Shown one piece after another: positions 21,548 to 32,368 of a DNA stretch of 64,000 nucleotides; position 1 is the first letter of the stretch, and the number at the start of each line of letters is the position of its first letter. The stretch is from Halomonas socia (GTDB lineage: Bacteria > Pseudomonadota > Gammaproteobacteria > Pseudomonadales > Halomonadaceae), in contig NZ_CP048812.1 of assembly GCF_010977575.1 (NCBI RefSeq), positions 992,001 through 1,056,000 on the forward strand, written 5' to 3'. The position numbers and the translations under genes were made by a program. The notes below the pieces were generated by a model. It was not told the DNA's origin, searched no databases, and saw only the letters and a list, made by a program, of their open reading frames with translations.

Positions 21548-21629
21548 GGCGCCAGGCCGGATGAGGCGTGACGCGTCTCGCTGTTGCCGTGGCTCGTAGT
21601 GAGCCGCCGGCGCCCGGCGAGGAAGGCGT

Positions 21630-21657
21630 ATTCTACCGAAGCGGCGCGGCTTGTCAA
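21630..21657 (-). promoter_or_regulatory. rRNA promoter, proximal
   Basis: The minus strand reads TTGACA (21652-21657), 16 bp, TAGAAT (21630-21635), followed by a GC-rich discriminator (ACGCC). The 16-bp spacer and GC discriminator fit growth-rate-controlled rRNA promoters. Confidence 0.9.
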
Positions 21658-21741
21658 GCCGTGGCGGGGAGCGTCATATCGATAGAACCGATGTCGCCGC
21701 GTCCTGCCAGGCGTCCTGCGACGCGCTGCCGAGTGGTGCGC

Positions 21742-21769
21742 ATTCTACCGTCTCCGGCGGGCCTGTCAA
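21742..21769 (-). promoter_or_regulatory. rRNA promoter, distal
   Basis: A second TTGACA (21764-21769), 16-bp spacer and TAGAAT (21742-21747) lies exactly 112 bp upstream of the proximal promoter. Together with it and the boxA leader it fills the 581-bp gap between 16S and the D-lactate dehydrogenase gene; I see no gene in the gap. Confidence 0.88.
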
Positions 21770-21932
21770 TCGCTTTCTCTGTCGAATCGACAAGAAAAAA
21801 CCCAACAAAACCAACTGCTTGCACCTCTCTTCACCGCCACCAACGTATGCCCGTCGGCAGCAGCGGATGCGTACTTTACGGCTTTACCTTGAGCCCCGCA
21901 AGCCCTCGGCGAAGAAAAACTTCACGCGACTG

Positions 21933-24812
21933 TCACTCTCTCGACATCGTTGCTGAAGCGGGCTGCGCGCGACTGGCGCGATCCAGCAGCGACAGCACCG
22001 AGCGGTAGGGAATACCGCTGTGCTGGGACAGCCCGATCTCGCAGGTACGTGAATTGGAATAACCGGCACTACAGCCTTCTACCTGGCCCGCCAACCCCTG
22101 CAGCGCCGAGGCGTTCAACTCCGGCGTGGCGAAACCCTTGTCGCCGGCAAAACCGCAGCAGCCGATCTCGGCTGGCACTACTACCTCCCTGGCGCAGGCT
22201 CGCGCCAGGGCCACGAACTTATCGGCCAACCCCATGCGTGTGCTGGAGCAGGTCACGTGCACCGCCACCTTTTCGTTGAGTGGCTCGATTTCGAGCCGAG
22301 CCAGCAGGTGGTCATGGGCAAACGCCACCGGCTCCTGCAGCGACAGCCGCTCATCGAGCTGTTCGCGGGCGTGCAGGCTACAGGGACTGGTGTCGCAGAG
22401 GATCGGATAGCAGCCGTTGTGGCTGGCCGCCAGCAGCTCGCGATTGAGCTCCCGCGCCTTGTGCTCGGCTTCATCGAACTGCCCCTTGGACGCAAACGCC
22501 ATGCCGCAGCACAGGTGGCCGGGGATTGCCGGGATGATCACCTCGAATCCCGCCTTGTCGAGCAGCGCCAGGGTGATCTCCATGATCGAACGGGTCTCGT
22601 CGTCATGTCGCGAGGCACCGAACACCCGCGTCGCGCAGGCTGGCAGGTAGACCACCTTGTCGCGACCGCCATCACCGCGCTTGGCCGCACGCTCGAGCAC
22701 CTTGATCGATGCCGCTCGTGGCAGACTCGGCATCCACTGCGGCAGCCGTTCACCGGAGAGCTTGCGCAATCCGCCACTAACCGTCGTCATACCACGCTCA
22801 CCAAGCACCGCCTGGCCGGCACCGGCGATGTTGAGCGCACCGCGGGCCACACGGGTAGCGCCGGAAAAGTGCCGCCCGATTCGCCGCGCCATATCGGCCT
22901 GGCCAAGGTTGCGCTCACGGCGCAGCCCGCGCACCAGATCGCCGGTATTGATACCCACCGGACACTGGGTGGCGCAGAGGCCATCGGCGGCACAGGTGTC
23001 GATACCTTGATAGTCGTAGTCTGCCAGCAGGACATCATGACGCTCACGCTCGGCAGCGCTGGCGCCGCTGCCCAAGGCGTCGAGTCGTGCCAGCTCGCGC
23101 CACACCACGATGCGCTGCCGCGGCGTCAGGGTCAGCTCCTTGGAGGGGCACACCGCCTCGCAGAAACCGCACTCGATGCACTTGTCGACCAGCGGGTCAG
23201 CCGCCGGCAGCGGCTTGAGGTTCTCCAGGTGCAGGGTCGGATTGCGACTCAGGATGACCTCGGGGTTGAGCAGGTTGTCGGGGTCGAGCAACACCTTGAT
23301 CTGCCACATCAGTTGGTAGGCGTCGCTGCCCCATTCGAGCTCAACGTAGGGCGCCATATTGCGCCCAGTGCCATGCTCGGCCTTGAGCGAGCCGCCATAC
23401 TCGACGCCGACCAGCTGTGCCACCTCGTCCATCAGCGCCTGGTAACGCTCGACCTCACCAGGCTTCTCGAAGCCCTGGGGGAATACGAAATGCAGGTTGC
23501 CCTCCAGGGCGTGGCCGAACAGGATCGTTTCCGGGTAGCCGTGCTTGTGGAATACCTCGGTCAGCGCCGCCACGCCCTCGTCGAGGCGCTCGATGGGGAA
23601 GGCCACGTCCTCGATGACTACCGTGGTACCGGTATCGCGCACCGCCCCAACCGCCGGGAACAGCCCCTTGCGGATCTTCCAGTAGAGGTCGTAAGTGGCA
23701 GCCTCGCGGGTAAACACCAGCGGCTCGAGGGTATTGATGCCTTCGAGGGTCGCGTGGACCACCTGCATGCGCGCCTCGAGCTCCGAGTCGCTATTGGCAC
23801 GTACGTCGATCAGCAGCGCGGCGGCGCCGTCGGGCAGCGTCTTGAGTATCTCGGGCATGCCCGGCTTGTCCTGCACCGAGCGCAGCGCAGCGCGGTCCAT
23901 CAACTCCACCGCCGAGACCGGCGCCTGCTTGAGGGCAATGGTCGCGCGACAGGTAGTCTGCATGTCGGGAAAGAAGGCCAGCGCCGCGGCCTTCTCGGTC
24001 TCGTCGACCACGGTGTCGTAGGTGATCGCGCTGATGAAGCCGAGGGTGCCCTCGGAGCCGATCATCAGGTGCTTGAGAATCTCGATGCCGTCGCGGTAAT
24101 CCACCAGGCTGTTGAGCGCATAGCCGGTGGTGTTCTTGAGGCGATACTTATGACGGATCCTGGCGGCCAGCGCGGGGCTGCTGCGGGTCTCGACGGAGAG
24201 CCACTCGAGGCTCGCCAGCAACTCACCGTGGGAGGCCTTGAAGGCAGCTACGCTGTTGTGGTCGGCGGTATCCAGCAGCGCGCCATCGGCCAGCATCACG
24301 CGGATATCGCGCACGGTACGATAGCTGTTCTGGGCCGTGCCGCAGCACATACCCGAGGCGTTGTTGGCGGCGATACCGCCAATCATGCAGCTGTTGATGG
24401 ACGCCGGGTCAGGACCAATCTTGCGCCGATAGGGCGCCAGCAGCTGATTGGCACGCGCTCCGATCACCCCTGGCTGCAGGCGTATCGCCGCGCCGTCGTT
24501 GAGGATCTCGTGGCCGCGCCAGGCGCGCCCCAGCAGGATCAGCACCGAGTCGGTCACCGCCTGTCCGGACAGCGAGGTCCCCGCAGCACGGAACGTCACC
24601 GACAGCTGGCGCGCATGGCACTGGGCCAGCACCTCGCCGAGTTCGGCTTCACTCTCGACGCGTACGATCAGTCGCGGAATCAGCCGATAGAAGCTGGCAT
24701 CGCTGCCGTAGGCCAGGGTCCGCAGCGGGTCGTCGATCAGCCGCTCGGCAGGAATGCCTTCGGCCAGGGCCGTCTTCAGGTCGGCCCAGGCGTTCACATC
24801 TACCTCACTCAT
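21933..24812 (-). CDS. FAD/Fe-S D-lactate dehydrogenase (Dld-II type)
   Basis: The 959-residue protein probably oxidises D-lactate to pyruvate and passes electrons to the membrane quinone pool. Domains in order: FAD-binding PCMH type (about 35-265, with RAAGTSLSGQAVTDSVLI), FAD-oxidase C-terminal (about 270-520), 4Fe-4S motifs CIECGFCEAVC (about 542) and CAADGLCATQCPVG (about 605), and two CCG half-domains (CCGMAF near 764, CCGFAG near 884). This fusion matches Dld-II of Shewanella and similar Pseudomonas enzymes. It is last in the lutABC operon and overlaps lutC by 4 bp, which supports lactate rather than glycolate or 2-hydroxyglutarate, though those remain possible. Confidence 0.85.
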   Translation of the reverse strand: MSEVDVNAWADLKTALAEGIPAERLIDDPLRTLAYGSDASFYRLIPRLIVRVESEAELGEVLAQCHARQLSVTFRAAGTSLSGQAVTDSVLILLGRAWRGHEILNDGAAIRLQPGVIGARANQLLAPYRRKIGPDPASINSCMIGGIAANNASGMCCGTAQNSYRTVRDIRVMLADGALLDTADHNSVAAFKASHGELLASLEWLSVETRSSPALAARIRHKYRLKNTTGYALNSLVDYRDGIEILKHLMIGSEGTLGFISAITYDTVVDETEKAAALAFFPDMQTTCRATIALKQAPVSAVELMDRAALRSVQDKPGMPEILKTLPDGAAALLIDVRANSDSELEARMQVVHATLEGINTLEPLVFTREAATYDLYWKIRKGLFPAVGAVRDTGTTVVIEDVAFPIERLDEGVAALTEVFHKHGYPETILFGHALEGNLHFVFPQGFEKPGEVERYQALMDEVAQLVGVEYGGSLKAEHGTGRNMAPYVELEWGSDAYQLMWQIKVLLDPDNLLNPEVILSRNPTLHLENLKPLPAADPLVDKCIECGFCEAVCPSKELTLTPRQRIVVWRELARLDALGSGASAAERERHDVLLADYDYQGIDTCAADGLCATQCPVGINTGDLVRGLRRERNLGQADMARRIGRHFSGATRVARGALNIAGAGQAVLGERGMTTVSGGLRKLSGERLPQWMPSLPRAASIKVLERAAKRGDGGRDKVVYLPACATRVFGASRHDDETRSIMEITLALLDKAGFEVIIPAIPGHLCCGMAFASKGQFDEAEHKARELNRELLAASHNGCYPILCDTSPCSLHAREQLDERLSLQEPVAFAHDHLLARLEIEPLNEKVAVHVTCSSTRMGLADKFVALARACAREVVVPAEIGCCGFAGDKGFATPELNASALQGLAGQVEGCSAGYSNSRTCEIGLSQHSGIPYRSVLSLLDRASRAQPASATMSRE

Positions 24813-25480
24813 GCCGGCACCCCCCCGGTGTGGCGAACGATCACCACCAATGCCTTGGGGCCATGTACCCCATAGGCCAGGGTCTGCTCGATATCAGCGG
24901 TCTTGCTGGGCCCCGAGATCAGCAGCGCGTTGGTCGGCATGCCCTGCGCCCAGGCATGGCATTCCACCACGTCGAAGAAGGTATCTTCGATGCTGTCGGC
25001 ATCGAGCACGGCGATATGGATCGGCGGCACCAGGCTGATCAGGCGCGGCTCGTCGGGGGTCGGCCACAGCCACAGGCTGCCGGTCTCGGCGATGCCGCCA
25101 CGGGTCGAGGTCAGGCCAGCATCCACCGACTCGAACTGCTCGCGCTGCCACTCCTCGATGTCGCGATCGGCGTCGACCAGCTCGACGCCGCCGTCAGCCA
25201 GGGCGCTCCGCGCCTCGGCGGCAACCGGATGCTGGCGCCCGAGCGCCAGCCGCATGACACCCTTGGCGGCCAGTACCTCGGCGAGCGTATCGGTCCAACT
25301 CGCTCGGGAGGTATGCACCACTTCGCCATGCACCGAGCCGATCAGCCGCTCGAAGCGCGCCACACGTTCGGCCGCGTCCCAGCCACGGCCGGTCACCACC
25401 GCAAAGTCGCTCACTGGCGCCGTCAGCGGGCCGTCGCTGCGCTCGCGCAGGCGCTTGAGAATCGTCTCGCGGCTGCTCAT
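24809..25480 (-). CDS. lutC: L-lactate utilization protein LutC (LldG)
   Basis: LutC is one of three parts of the non-flavin L-lactate dehydrogenase LutABC/LldEFG. The 223-residue product is an LUD-domain (DUF162) protein with the GGIAETGSLWLWP and PPIHIAVLDADSI blocks. It starts at ATG 25478-25480, overlapping lutB by 4 bp; an upstream in-frame extension lies wholly within lutB and is rejected. Confidence 0.92.
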   Translation of the reverse strand: MSSRETILKRLRERSDGPLTAPVSDFAVVTGRGWDAAERVARFERLIGSVHGEVVHTSRASWTDTLAEVLAAKGVMRLALGRQHPVAAEARSALADGGVELVDADRDIEEWQREQFESVDAGLTSTRGGIAETGSLWLWPTPDEPRLISLVPPIHIAVLDADSIEDTFFDVVECHAWAQGMPTNALLISGPSKTADIEQTLAYGVHGPKALVVIVRHTGGVPA

Positions 25481-26919
25481 GACTCCCCCTCCCCGCGGCG
25501 GTGACGCTTGACCAGCGCATGCAACGAGGCCTTGGCCGGCTTGGGCGCGCTGCGGTAGTCGGTCCACGGGCCAATGCTCGAGGGCAGCAGCTTCTGCAGC
25601 TTGCCGGCCAGCGCCGTGGTGCGCCGCCAGGCGGCAGGGTGCGTGGCCAGCCACTCAAAGCCCTTCCAGGCCGCTACTTCCTTGGCGCTGCGCTTGACGC
25701 CGGCACCCGGCACGTTGCCGCGTCCTTGGCCGACCGACTCCTTGCGCAGCCGCACCAGCAGGTCGGGAATCGGAATCTTGACCGGACACACCTCGCCGCA
25801 GGCACCGCACAGGCTGGAGGCGGTGGGCAGGTCCTTGGTCTCTTCCAGGCCCAGCATATGCGGCATAAGGATGCTGCCGATCGGGCCCGGGTAGGTCGTG
25901 CCGTAGGTATGGCCCCCCACCCGGGTATACACCGGGCAGTGGTTCATGCAGGCCCCGCAGCGAATGCAGCGCAGGGTGTCGAGCAGTTCGTCGTCCTGGT
26001 AGATGCTCGAGCGACCGTTGTCGACCAGCACCAGGTGCACCTCGCGGGGCCCGTCGTGCTCATCGGGCTTGCGCGGCCCCGAGATCATGTTGAAGTAGGT
26101 GGTCACGTGCTGGCCGGTGGCCGAGCGGGTCAGCAACGCATACAGCGGCGGCACATCGCGCAGTTGCTCGACCACCTTCTCGATGCCGGTCACGGCGATA
26201 TGCACCGGCGGCACCGTGGTGGTCATGCGGCCGTTGCCCTCGTTTTCCACCAGGCACAGGGTGCCGGTCTCGGCCACCGCGAAGTTGACCCCTGATACGC
26301 CCACGTCGGCGGCCATGAAGCGCTCGCGCAGCTGCTGGCGCGCCGCCGCGGTCATGTAGTCGACGTCTCGGGTGCGCTCGGTGCCGGTCCTGGTGTGCAT
26401 GATCTCGGATATCTCATCGGTATTGAGATGGATCGCCGGCATGATGATGTGAGAGGGCGTCTGCTCGTTGAGCTGCACCAGGTACTCGCCGAGGTCCGAC
26501 TCCAGGGCCTCGATACCCGCCTGCTCGAGGTGGGCATTGAGGTGCATCTCCTCGGAGACCATCGACTTGCCCTTGATCACCGCGCGGGCGTCGTGGGACT
26601 GGCAGATCTCGCCGATGATGCGGCACGCCTCGTCGCCGTCTGACGCCCAGTGCACCCGGATGCCGTTGGCCTGGCAGTTGGCCTCGAGCTGCTCGAGCAG
26701 GTCGGGCAGCTTGGCCAGGGCGCGCAGGCGAATATTGGCGCCCAGCTCGCGCAGGGTCTCGAGGTCCCAGTCGCTGAATACGCCGCGCCGCTTGTCCATC
26801 AGGCCATCCATCGCCCGCCGGAAGTTGTCGCGGATCTGCGGGTTGCCCAGCGCATCGTGGGCCTGGCGGTGGAATTCCCGAGGCGTATAGGTGTGTACCG
26901 CGTCCTGAACTGCGCTCAT
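25477..26919 (-). CDS. lutB: L-lactate utilization iron-sulfur protein LutB (LldF)
   Basis: LutB carries electrons in the LutABC L-lactate-oxidising complex. The 480-residue product has an N-terminal LUD domain (VAETGTLCLVENEGNGRM) and two 4Fe-4S clusters near the C-terminus (CIRCGACMNHCPVYTRVGG and CGACGEVCPVKIP). I chose the start at ATG 26917-26919, which overlaps the lutA stop as ATGA and has GGAG 6 nt upstream. A Met five codons earlier is possible. Confidence 0.94.
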   Translation of the reverse strand: MSAVQDAVHTYTPREFHRQAHDALGNPQIRDNFRRAMDGLMDKRRGVFSDWDLETLRELGANIRLRALAKLPDLLEQLEANCQANGIRVHWASDGDEACRIIGEICQSHDARAVIKGKSMVSEEMHLNAHLEQAGIEALESDLGEYLVQLNEQTPSHIIMPAIHLNTDEISEIMHTRTGTERTRDVDYMTAAARQQLRERFMAADVGVSGVNFAVAETGTLCLVENEGNGRMTTTVPPVHIAVTGIEKVVEQLRDVPPLYALLTRSATGQHVTTYFNMISGPRKPDEHDGPREVHLVLVDNGRSSIYQDDELLDTLRCIRCGACMNHCPVYTRVGGHTYGTTYPGPIGSILMPHMLGLEETKDLPTASSLCGACGEVCPVKIPIPDLLVRLRKESVGQGRGNVPGAGVKRSAKEVAAWKGFEWLATHPAAWRRTTALAGKLQKLLPSSIGPWTDYRSAPKPAKASLHALVKRHRRGEGES

Positions 26920-27671
26920 GAGGTTCTCCGCCATAGATAGCTGGCGATGTGCTCGCCCTGCACGTCCTTGCCCTGGTGCGCGAAGCGCCCGGCAATGTTC
27001 ATCAGGCAGCCGCAGTCGGAGGTCACGAAGCGCTTGGCACCGGCGGCCTCGATGGCCTGGGTCTTGTCTTCGACCATCGCCGCCGACACTTCGGGATGGC
27101 GTACCGCAAAGGTGCCACCGAAGCCACAGCACTCGCTGGCCCGCGCCTGCTCGACCAGCTCGACCTGCCCCAGCTTGGCGAGCAGCGCCGGGCCTGTGTC
27201 GGCCAAGCCCATTTCGCGCCGCGCGCTGCACGAGGTGTGCATGGCGATCGTCTCGGACTCACCGCGGTCCTTGAGGGGCAGGTGGCAGACGTGCACCAGA
27301 AACTCGGTGAGCTCGAAGACCCGCCCGGCGACGTCACGAGCCAGCGCCTCGTCGACGCTGCCGGCGAACAGCTGGGGATAATGGGCGCGCATCATGCCGC
27401 CGCACGATCCGGACGGTACGATGATCGGCCACGGCTCAGGAAACAGGCCGAGCTGCGCCCGTGCCACCTCACGGGCTTCATCGTGGTAGCCGGAGGTATA
27501 GGCCGGCTGGCCGCAGCAGGTCTGGTCGTCGGGAAAGATTACCTCGATGCCTTCGCGCTCCAAAAGACGCATGGCATCGAGTCCCGCCTCGGGGTAGAAC
27601 ATATCGATCAGACAGGTACCGAAGAGATAGACCTTTTCCGGCCTCGGGGGGTAAAGCTTGACTGCTGCCAT
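26916..27671 (-). CDS. lutA: L-lactate utilization protein LutA (LldE)
   Basis: LutA is the CCG-domain subunit of the L-lactate-oxidising complex. The 251-residue product has the two cysteine-rich motifs of the family, TCCGQP (residues 51-56) and ECCGFGG near residue 180, plus SGSCGGMM. It is first in the operon lutA-lutB-lutC-dld, with its promoter at 27804-27833 and an operator between promoter and gene. Confidence 0.94.
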   Translation of the reverse strand: MAAVKLYPPRPEKVYLFGTCLIDMFYPEAGLDAMRLLEREGIEVIFPDDQTCCGQPAYTSGYHDEAREVARAQLGLFPEPWPIIVPSGSCGGMMRAHYPQLFAGSVDEALARDVAGRVFELTEFLVHVCHLPLKDRGESETIAMHTSCSARREMGLADTGPALLAKLGQVELVEQARASECCGFGGTFAVRHPEVSAAMVEDKTQAIEAAGAKRFVTSDCGCLMNIAGRFAHQGKDVQGEHIASYLWRRTS

Positions 27672-27767
27672 GGCTATGTCTCCTCACCAAGCCCCCGCGA
27701 CACATCCTTGGCCTGCATCATCGAGTCAGGCGCGGGGTGTCATCGACCGCCGGTGAACATCACGGTT

Positions 27768-27784
27768 AATTGGTAAAACCAATT
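27768..27784. promoter_or_regulatory. LldR-type operator O1
   Basis: The 17-bp palindrome AATTGGTAAAACCAATT has half-sites identical to the second copy at 27968. It resembles the AATTGG-N5-CCAATT operator of E. coli LldR. It lies about 13-29 bp past the expected start of the lut transcript, so binding would block transcription. Confidence 0.8.
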
Positions 27785-27803
27785 TACGATTTTTTATCGA
27801 AGC

Positions 27804-27833
27804 ACCTTAGGCGGCGCACTATTCGAGTGTCAA
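27804..27833 (-). promoter_or_regulatory. Likely promoter of lutABC-dld
   Basis: The minus strand reads TTGACA (27828-27833), 18 bp, TAAGGT (27804-27809), about 133 bp before lutA. The -35 is perfect and the -10 weak, as often seen for regulated promoters. A short IR follows (CGATAAAAAATCG). Confidence 0.5.
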
Positions 27834-27940
27834 ACGCCTCGCGCAATTTTGCTTATCCAACGCCTTTATACTTTGGTATCAGCGTCACGTCCGCCAGTTC
27901 AAGCGCTTGAAAATACGCCATATATTGTCTGTTTCCGGGA

Positions 27941-27970
27941 TTGCGCCGAGGCCGCATAATCGCCTAGAAT
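27941..27970 (+). promoter_or_regulatory. Likely promoter of lldR-dctB-dctD
   Basis: TTGCGC (27941-27946), 18 bp, TAGAAT (27965-27970). The -10 overlaps the left half of operator O2, so the regulator would repress itself. The weak -35 keeps confidence moderate. Confidence 0.45.
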
Positions 27971-27984
27971 TGGTAATACCAATT
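27968..27984. promoter_or_regulatory. LldR-type operator O2
   Basis: The 17-bp sequence AATTGGTAATACCAATT matches O1 at 16 of 17 positions. The centres of O1 and O2 are exactly 200 bp apart in the 383-bp gap between lutA and lldR, which holds no gene. Confidence 0.82.
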
Positions 27985-28054
27985 ATCGCCAGACAGCGAC
28001 TGACGTTTTTACCACCATCACGCCCACGCTCAATCCACCCCGCGAGAGCCCCTC

Positions 28055-28831
28055 ATGGCCTATCAACCCGTTCGACAGCCACGCATCGCCGATGTGATCA
28101 CCGAGCGACTCGAGGCAATGATTCTTGAAGGTAGCCTCAAGCCCGGCCAGCGGCTACCGGCTGAGCGCGAGTTGGCCGAACGTTTCGGCGTATCGCGACC
28201 CTCGCTGCGCGAGGCGATCCAGAAGCTCGCCGCACGCGGGCTGCTGTCGAGTCGCCAGGGCGGCGGCACCTACGTCAACGAAACGCTCAACAGTCGATTC
28301 AGCGACCCGCTACTGGAGACCCTCAGCCGCCACAGCGAATTCAACCTCGACCTGCTCGAGTTCCGCGATGCCATGGAAGGCATCTCCGCCTACTACGCCG
28401 CACTGCGCTCGACCCCCGCCGACAAGGCGCTGCTGGTGCAGCGCTACGAAGAGCTCGACGCCTGTTTTCTAGGCCGCAACCCGGGGCTCGAAGCCAAGGC
28501 CGATGCCGCCTTCCACCTGGCCATCGCCGAGGCCGCCCATAACGTCATGCTGCTGCACACCATCCGCAGCACCTTCCACCTGCTGGAGAAGAGCATTGTC
28601 GACAGCCTGGCGCACCTGTTCCAGCGCCCCGACGCCCGCACCACGCTGATGGAGCAGCACCGTGCGCTGCTCGACGCCATCCTCGACGGCCGCGCAGAGG
28701 ATGCCCGGGCACGCGCCCATGAGCACCTGGTATTCGTCGAGGAAGGGCTGCTCGAGATGGAGCGCGCCGAGACCCGCGCCCAGCGCGCCCTGCGCCGCGC
28801 CCAGGCGATGCCCGAGCGTGCCAATGGCTAG
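28055..28831 (+). CDS. lldR: GntR-family (FadR subfamily) regulator, LldR-like
   Basis: This is a likely lactate-responsive repressor of the divergent lut operon. The 258-residue product has an N-terminal winged helix (residues 9-75, with LPAERELAERFGVSRPSLRE) and a C-terminal FCD ligand domain (with FHLAIAEAAHNVML). Two LldR-like operators lie between it and lutA, one on its own promoter. It overlaps dctB by 8 bp. PdhR belongs to the same subfamily; the operators and neighbours favour LldR. Confidence 0.85.
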   Translation: MAYQPVRQPRIADVITERLEAMILEGSLKPGQRLPAERELAERFGVSRPSLREAIQKLAARGLLSSRQGGGTYVNETLNSRFSDPLLETLSRHSEFNLDLLEFRDAMEGISAYYAALRSTPADKALLVQRYEELDACFLGRNPGLEAKADAAFHLAIAEAAHNVMLLHTIRSTFHLLEKSIVDSLAHLFQRPDARTTLMEQHRALLDAILDGRAEDARARAHEHLVFVEEGLLEMERAETRAQRALRRAQAMPERANG

Positions 28832-30720
28832 CCGGCCCTCCTCACGCTGGCGCCGCTGGCTATGGCTACTGGCGCCGCTCGGCTTCGTGCTGGTGGTGTG
28901 GCAGGCCGCCACGGTGGCTAGCGACCAGGCCCTGCAGACCCTGCGCGACGAGGCCGAGAACGAGCTGCGCCTGTCGGCGACCGGCCTCGAGGGGCACCTG
29001 TCGCGCCACGACTACCTGCCCGAGCTACTCGCCTCACGCAGCAGCATGCGCGACTTCCTGGCCGACCCCGACGCCCACGATCCGATGCCGATCAACCTGA
29101 TGCTGGATCGCTTCCGGGCCACCGCCGACGTCTCCGACATCTACCTGCTCGACCACTTCGCCAATACCCTGGTGGCCAGCAACTGGCACATGCCCAACAC
29201 TTTCATCGGCCAGAACTACGCCTTCCGCAGCTACTACCAAGACGCCATTGTCGGCGACCTGGGCCGCTTCCACGGCCTCGGCGTGCAGTCGCTGGAGCGC
29301 GGCTACTACTTCTCCGCCCCGGTGCACCTCGGCGAGGAGGACAGCCGCCCCGACGGCGTGATGGTGGTCAAGGTGCTGCTCGACGCCGTGGAGGAGAGCT
29401 GGGCCGAGCAGAACGCCGAGCTGCTGGTCACCGACCAGGACGACATCATCTTCATGGCCAGCCGCCCGGAACTGCGCATGCGTGCCCTGCAGCCACTCTC
29501 CGACGAAGAGCGTCGCGCCCTGCTGCGTACCCGCCGCTATGCCGATGAGCCGCTCTCTGCCGCCGGCATTCAGGCCCTCGACCGACGCCGTGACGGCAGC
29601 CAGCTAGTGGGCTTCGAGGACGGCCCGCTGGCCGAGCAGGAGTACCTGCTGCTGAGCCGCAGCCTGCCCGAGTTCGGTTGGACAATGCACATCCTCAAGC
29701 CAAAGCGCCAGGTGGAGCGCGCTCAGTGGCAGGCAGGCCTGCTGGCCGGCGGACTCTACGGCGTGGTGGTGTTCGCCGGCGGCTTCGGCTGGCAACGCCT
29801 ACGCCTGCGCCGCGAGCGCGAGGAGTTCGCCGGGCGCGAGCGCCGGACCCTGGCCCGCGCCCGCGACGAACTCGAGCGCAACGTCGAACGCCGCACCCGC
29901 GACCTGCTCGACTCCAACCAGCGCCTCTCCGCCGAGATCGAGGAGCGCCGCCGCGCCGAAGCCAACCTCCGCCAGACCCGCGACGAGCTGGTTCAGGCCA
30001 CCAAGCTCGCGGTGCTCGGCCAGTTGGCCGCGGGCATCAACCATGAGCTCAACCAGCCGCTGGCGGCGATCCGCGCCTACGCCGAGAACGCCCGCACCTT
30101 CCTCGCCCACCAGCGCCCCGAGGCCGCCGGCGACAATCTCGAACAGATCGTCGAGCTGACCGCGCGCATGGCCGAGATCAGCGCCCAGCTGCGCCAGTTC
30201 TCGCGCAAGAGCGGCGAGTCCCTGACCGCGGTCTCCGTCGCCGCCTGCTTCGACTACGCGCTGCGCCTCTACCAGGCGCGGCTCAGCGCCGCCAGCGTGC
30301 AGGTCGAGCGCCGTTTTGCCGGGCAGGACGTGTGGGTGCGCGCCGATCTGGTGCGCCTCGAGCAGGTGCTGGTCAACCTGATCGGCAATGCCCTGCAGGC
30401 GATGAGCGAGACCCCTGACCCGCGGCTCACGCTGAGCGTCGAGCGCCGCGGCGACGAGGTACTGATCGGCGTTGCCGACAACGGTCCGGGTATCGCCGAG
30501 GAACATCTCGGCCGGCTGTTCGAGCCGTTCTTCACCACCAAGTCTCCCGGCAACGGCCTGGGGCTGGGGCTGTCGATCTCGTCGCGCATCATCGACGATC
30601 TCGGCGGCTCGCTGAACGCCGTCAACCGCCCCGCGGGCGGCGCCCTGTTCACCATCCGCCTGCCCGCCGATGCCGCAAGCGACTCGCACAACACCCTCAC
30701 CCAGCAGGAGTCTAGCCCCC

Positions 30721-30728
<8 letters not shown>
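28824..30728 (+). CDS. dctB: C4-dicarboxylate-type sensor histidine kinase DctB
   Basis: This is a membrane sensor that phosphorylates DctD. The 634-residue protein has a first membrane helix at about 10-32, a large periplasmic double-PAS (Cache) domain to about 300, a second membrane helix at about 305-325, a coiled coil rich in Arg/Glu, then the kinase core: H box AGINHELNQPLAAIRAYAEN (His407), N box NLIGNALQAM, and G boxes DNGPGI and GLGLGLSIS. The start ATG (28824) lies inside the end of lldR (8-bp overlap), so kinase translation is tied to the lactate regulator. The true ligand is unknown; it need not be succinate. Confidence 0.88.
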
Positions 30729-32100
<1,372 letters not shown>

Positions 32101-32150
32101 ACGTCAGCGAAACTCAACCAGGCGACCGCGGCACTGCCACGCACTTGAAC

Positions 32151-32201
32151 AGCGCGGGATCCCACACATTCGTGCGAAATAGCTGTGCGAAGCTCCACAC
32201 G
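32151..32201 (+). promoter_or_regulatory. Tandem activator sites upstream of the SGNH hydrolase
   Basis: Two 18-bp sites of the form TGTGCGG-N4-CCGCACA start 33 bp apart: AGCGCGGGATCCCACACA (32151-32168; 5/7 and 6/7 in the half-sites) and TGTGCGAAGCTCCACACG (32184-32201; 6/7 and 5/7). The second starts 96 bp before the GG of the -24/-12 promoter. Spacing is the same to the base as before the TRAP operon. Binding by DctD is inference. Confidence 0.6.
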
Positions 32202-32279
32202 AGCACGGTAGTCACGACTTAGACGTTCGTCGCAACACGTGCTTAAAGCCTATTGATTTAAAAACAAATCGACTAATAC

Positions 32280-32293
32280 GGCATGCAGGATGC
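32280..32293 (+). promoter_or_regulatory. Sigma-54 promoter of the SGNH hydrolase
   Basis: GGCATGCAGGATGC keeps the required GG-N10-GC, with GGCATG at -24 and ATGCA at -12. It is less close to consensus than the TRAP copy. An IHF-like TTGATT (32253-32258) lies upstream at the same offset as the TRAP one. Transcription would start near 32304. Confidence 0.55.
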
Positions 32294-32303
32294 ACATACA
32301 TAT

Positions 32304-32334
32304 TATATCCGCCATGCTGAGCATGACGGATATA
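32304..32334 (+). other. Hairpin in the 5' leader of the SGNH hydrolase gene
   Basis: A 31-nt inverted repeat forms 13 pairs with one mismatch and a 3-nt TGA loop. It would sit at the extreme 5' end of the sigma-54 transcript and could stabilise the mRNA. It has no T-run. Confidence 0.55.
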
Positions 32335-32368
32335 ACCCAATAACCATAATGTTCAGAGGAAACAATCG

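Noticed and set aside
22257-24875. 872-codon open frame on the plus strand
   Set aside because: It is antisense to the D-lactate dehydrogenase gene, which has full domain support.
32220-32230. AGACGTTCGT as a MetJ-like half-site
   Set aside because: Single, imperfect, and upstream of a gene unrelated to methionine.
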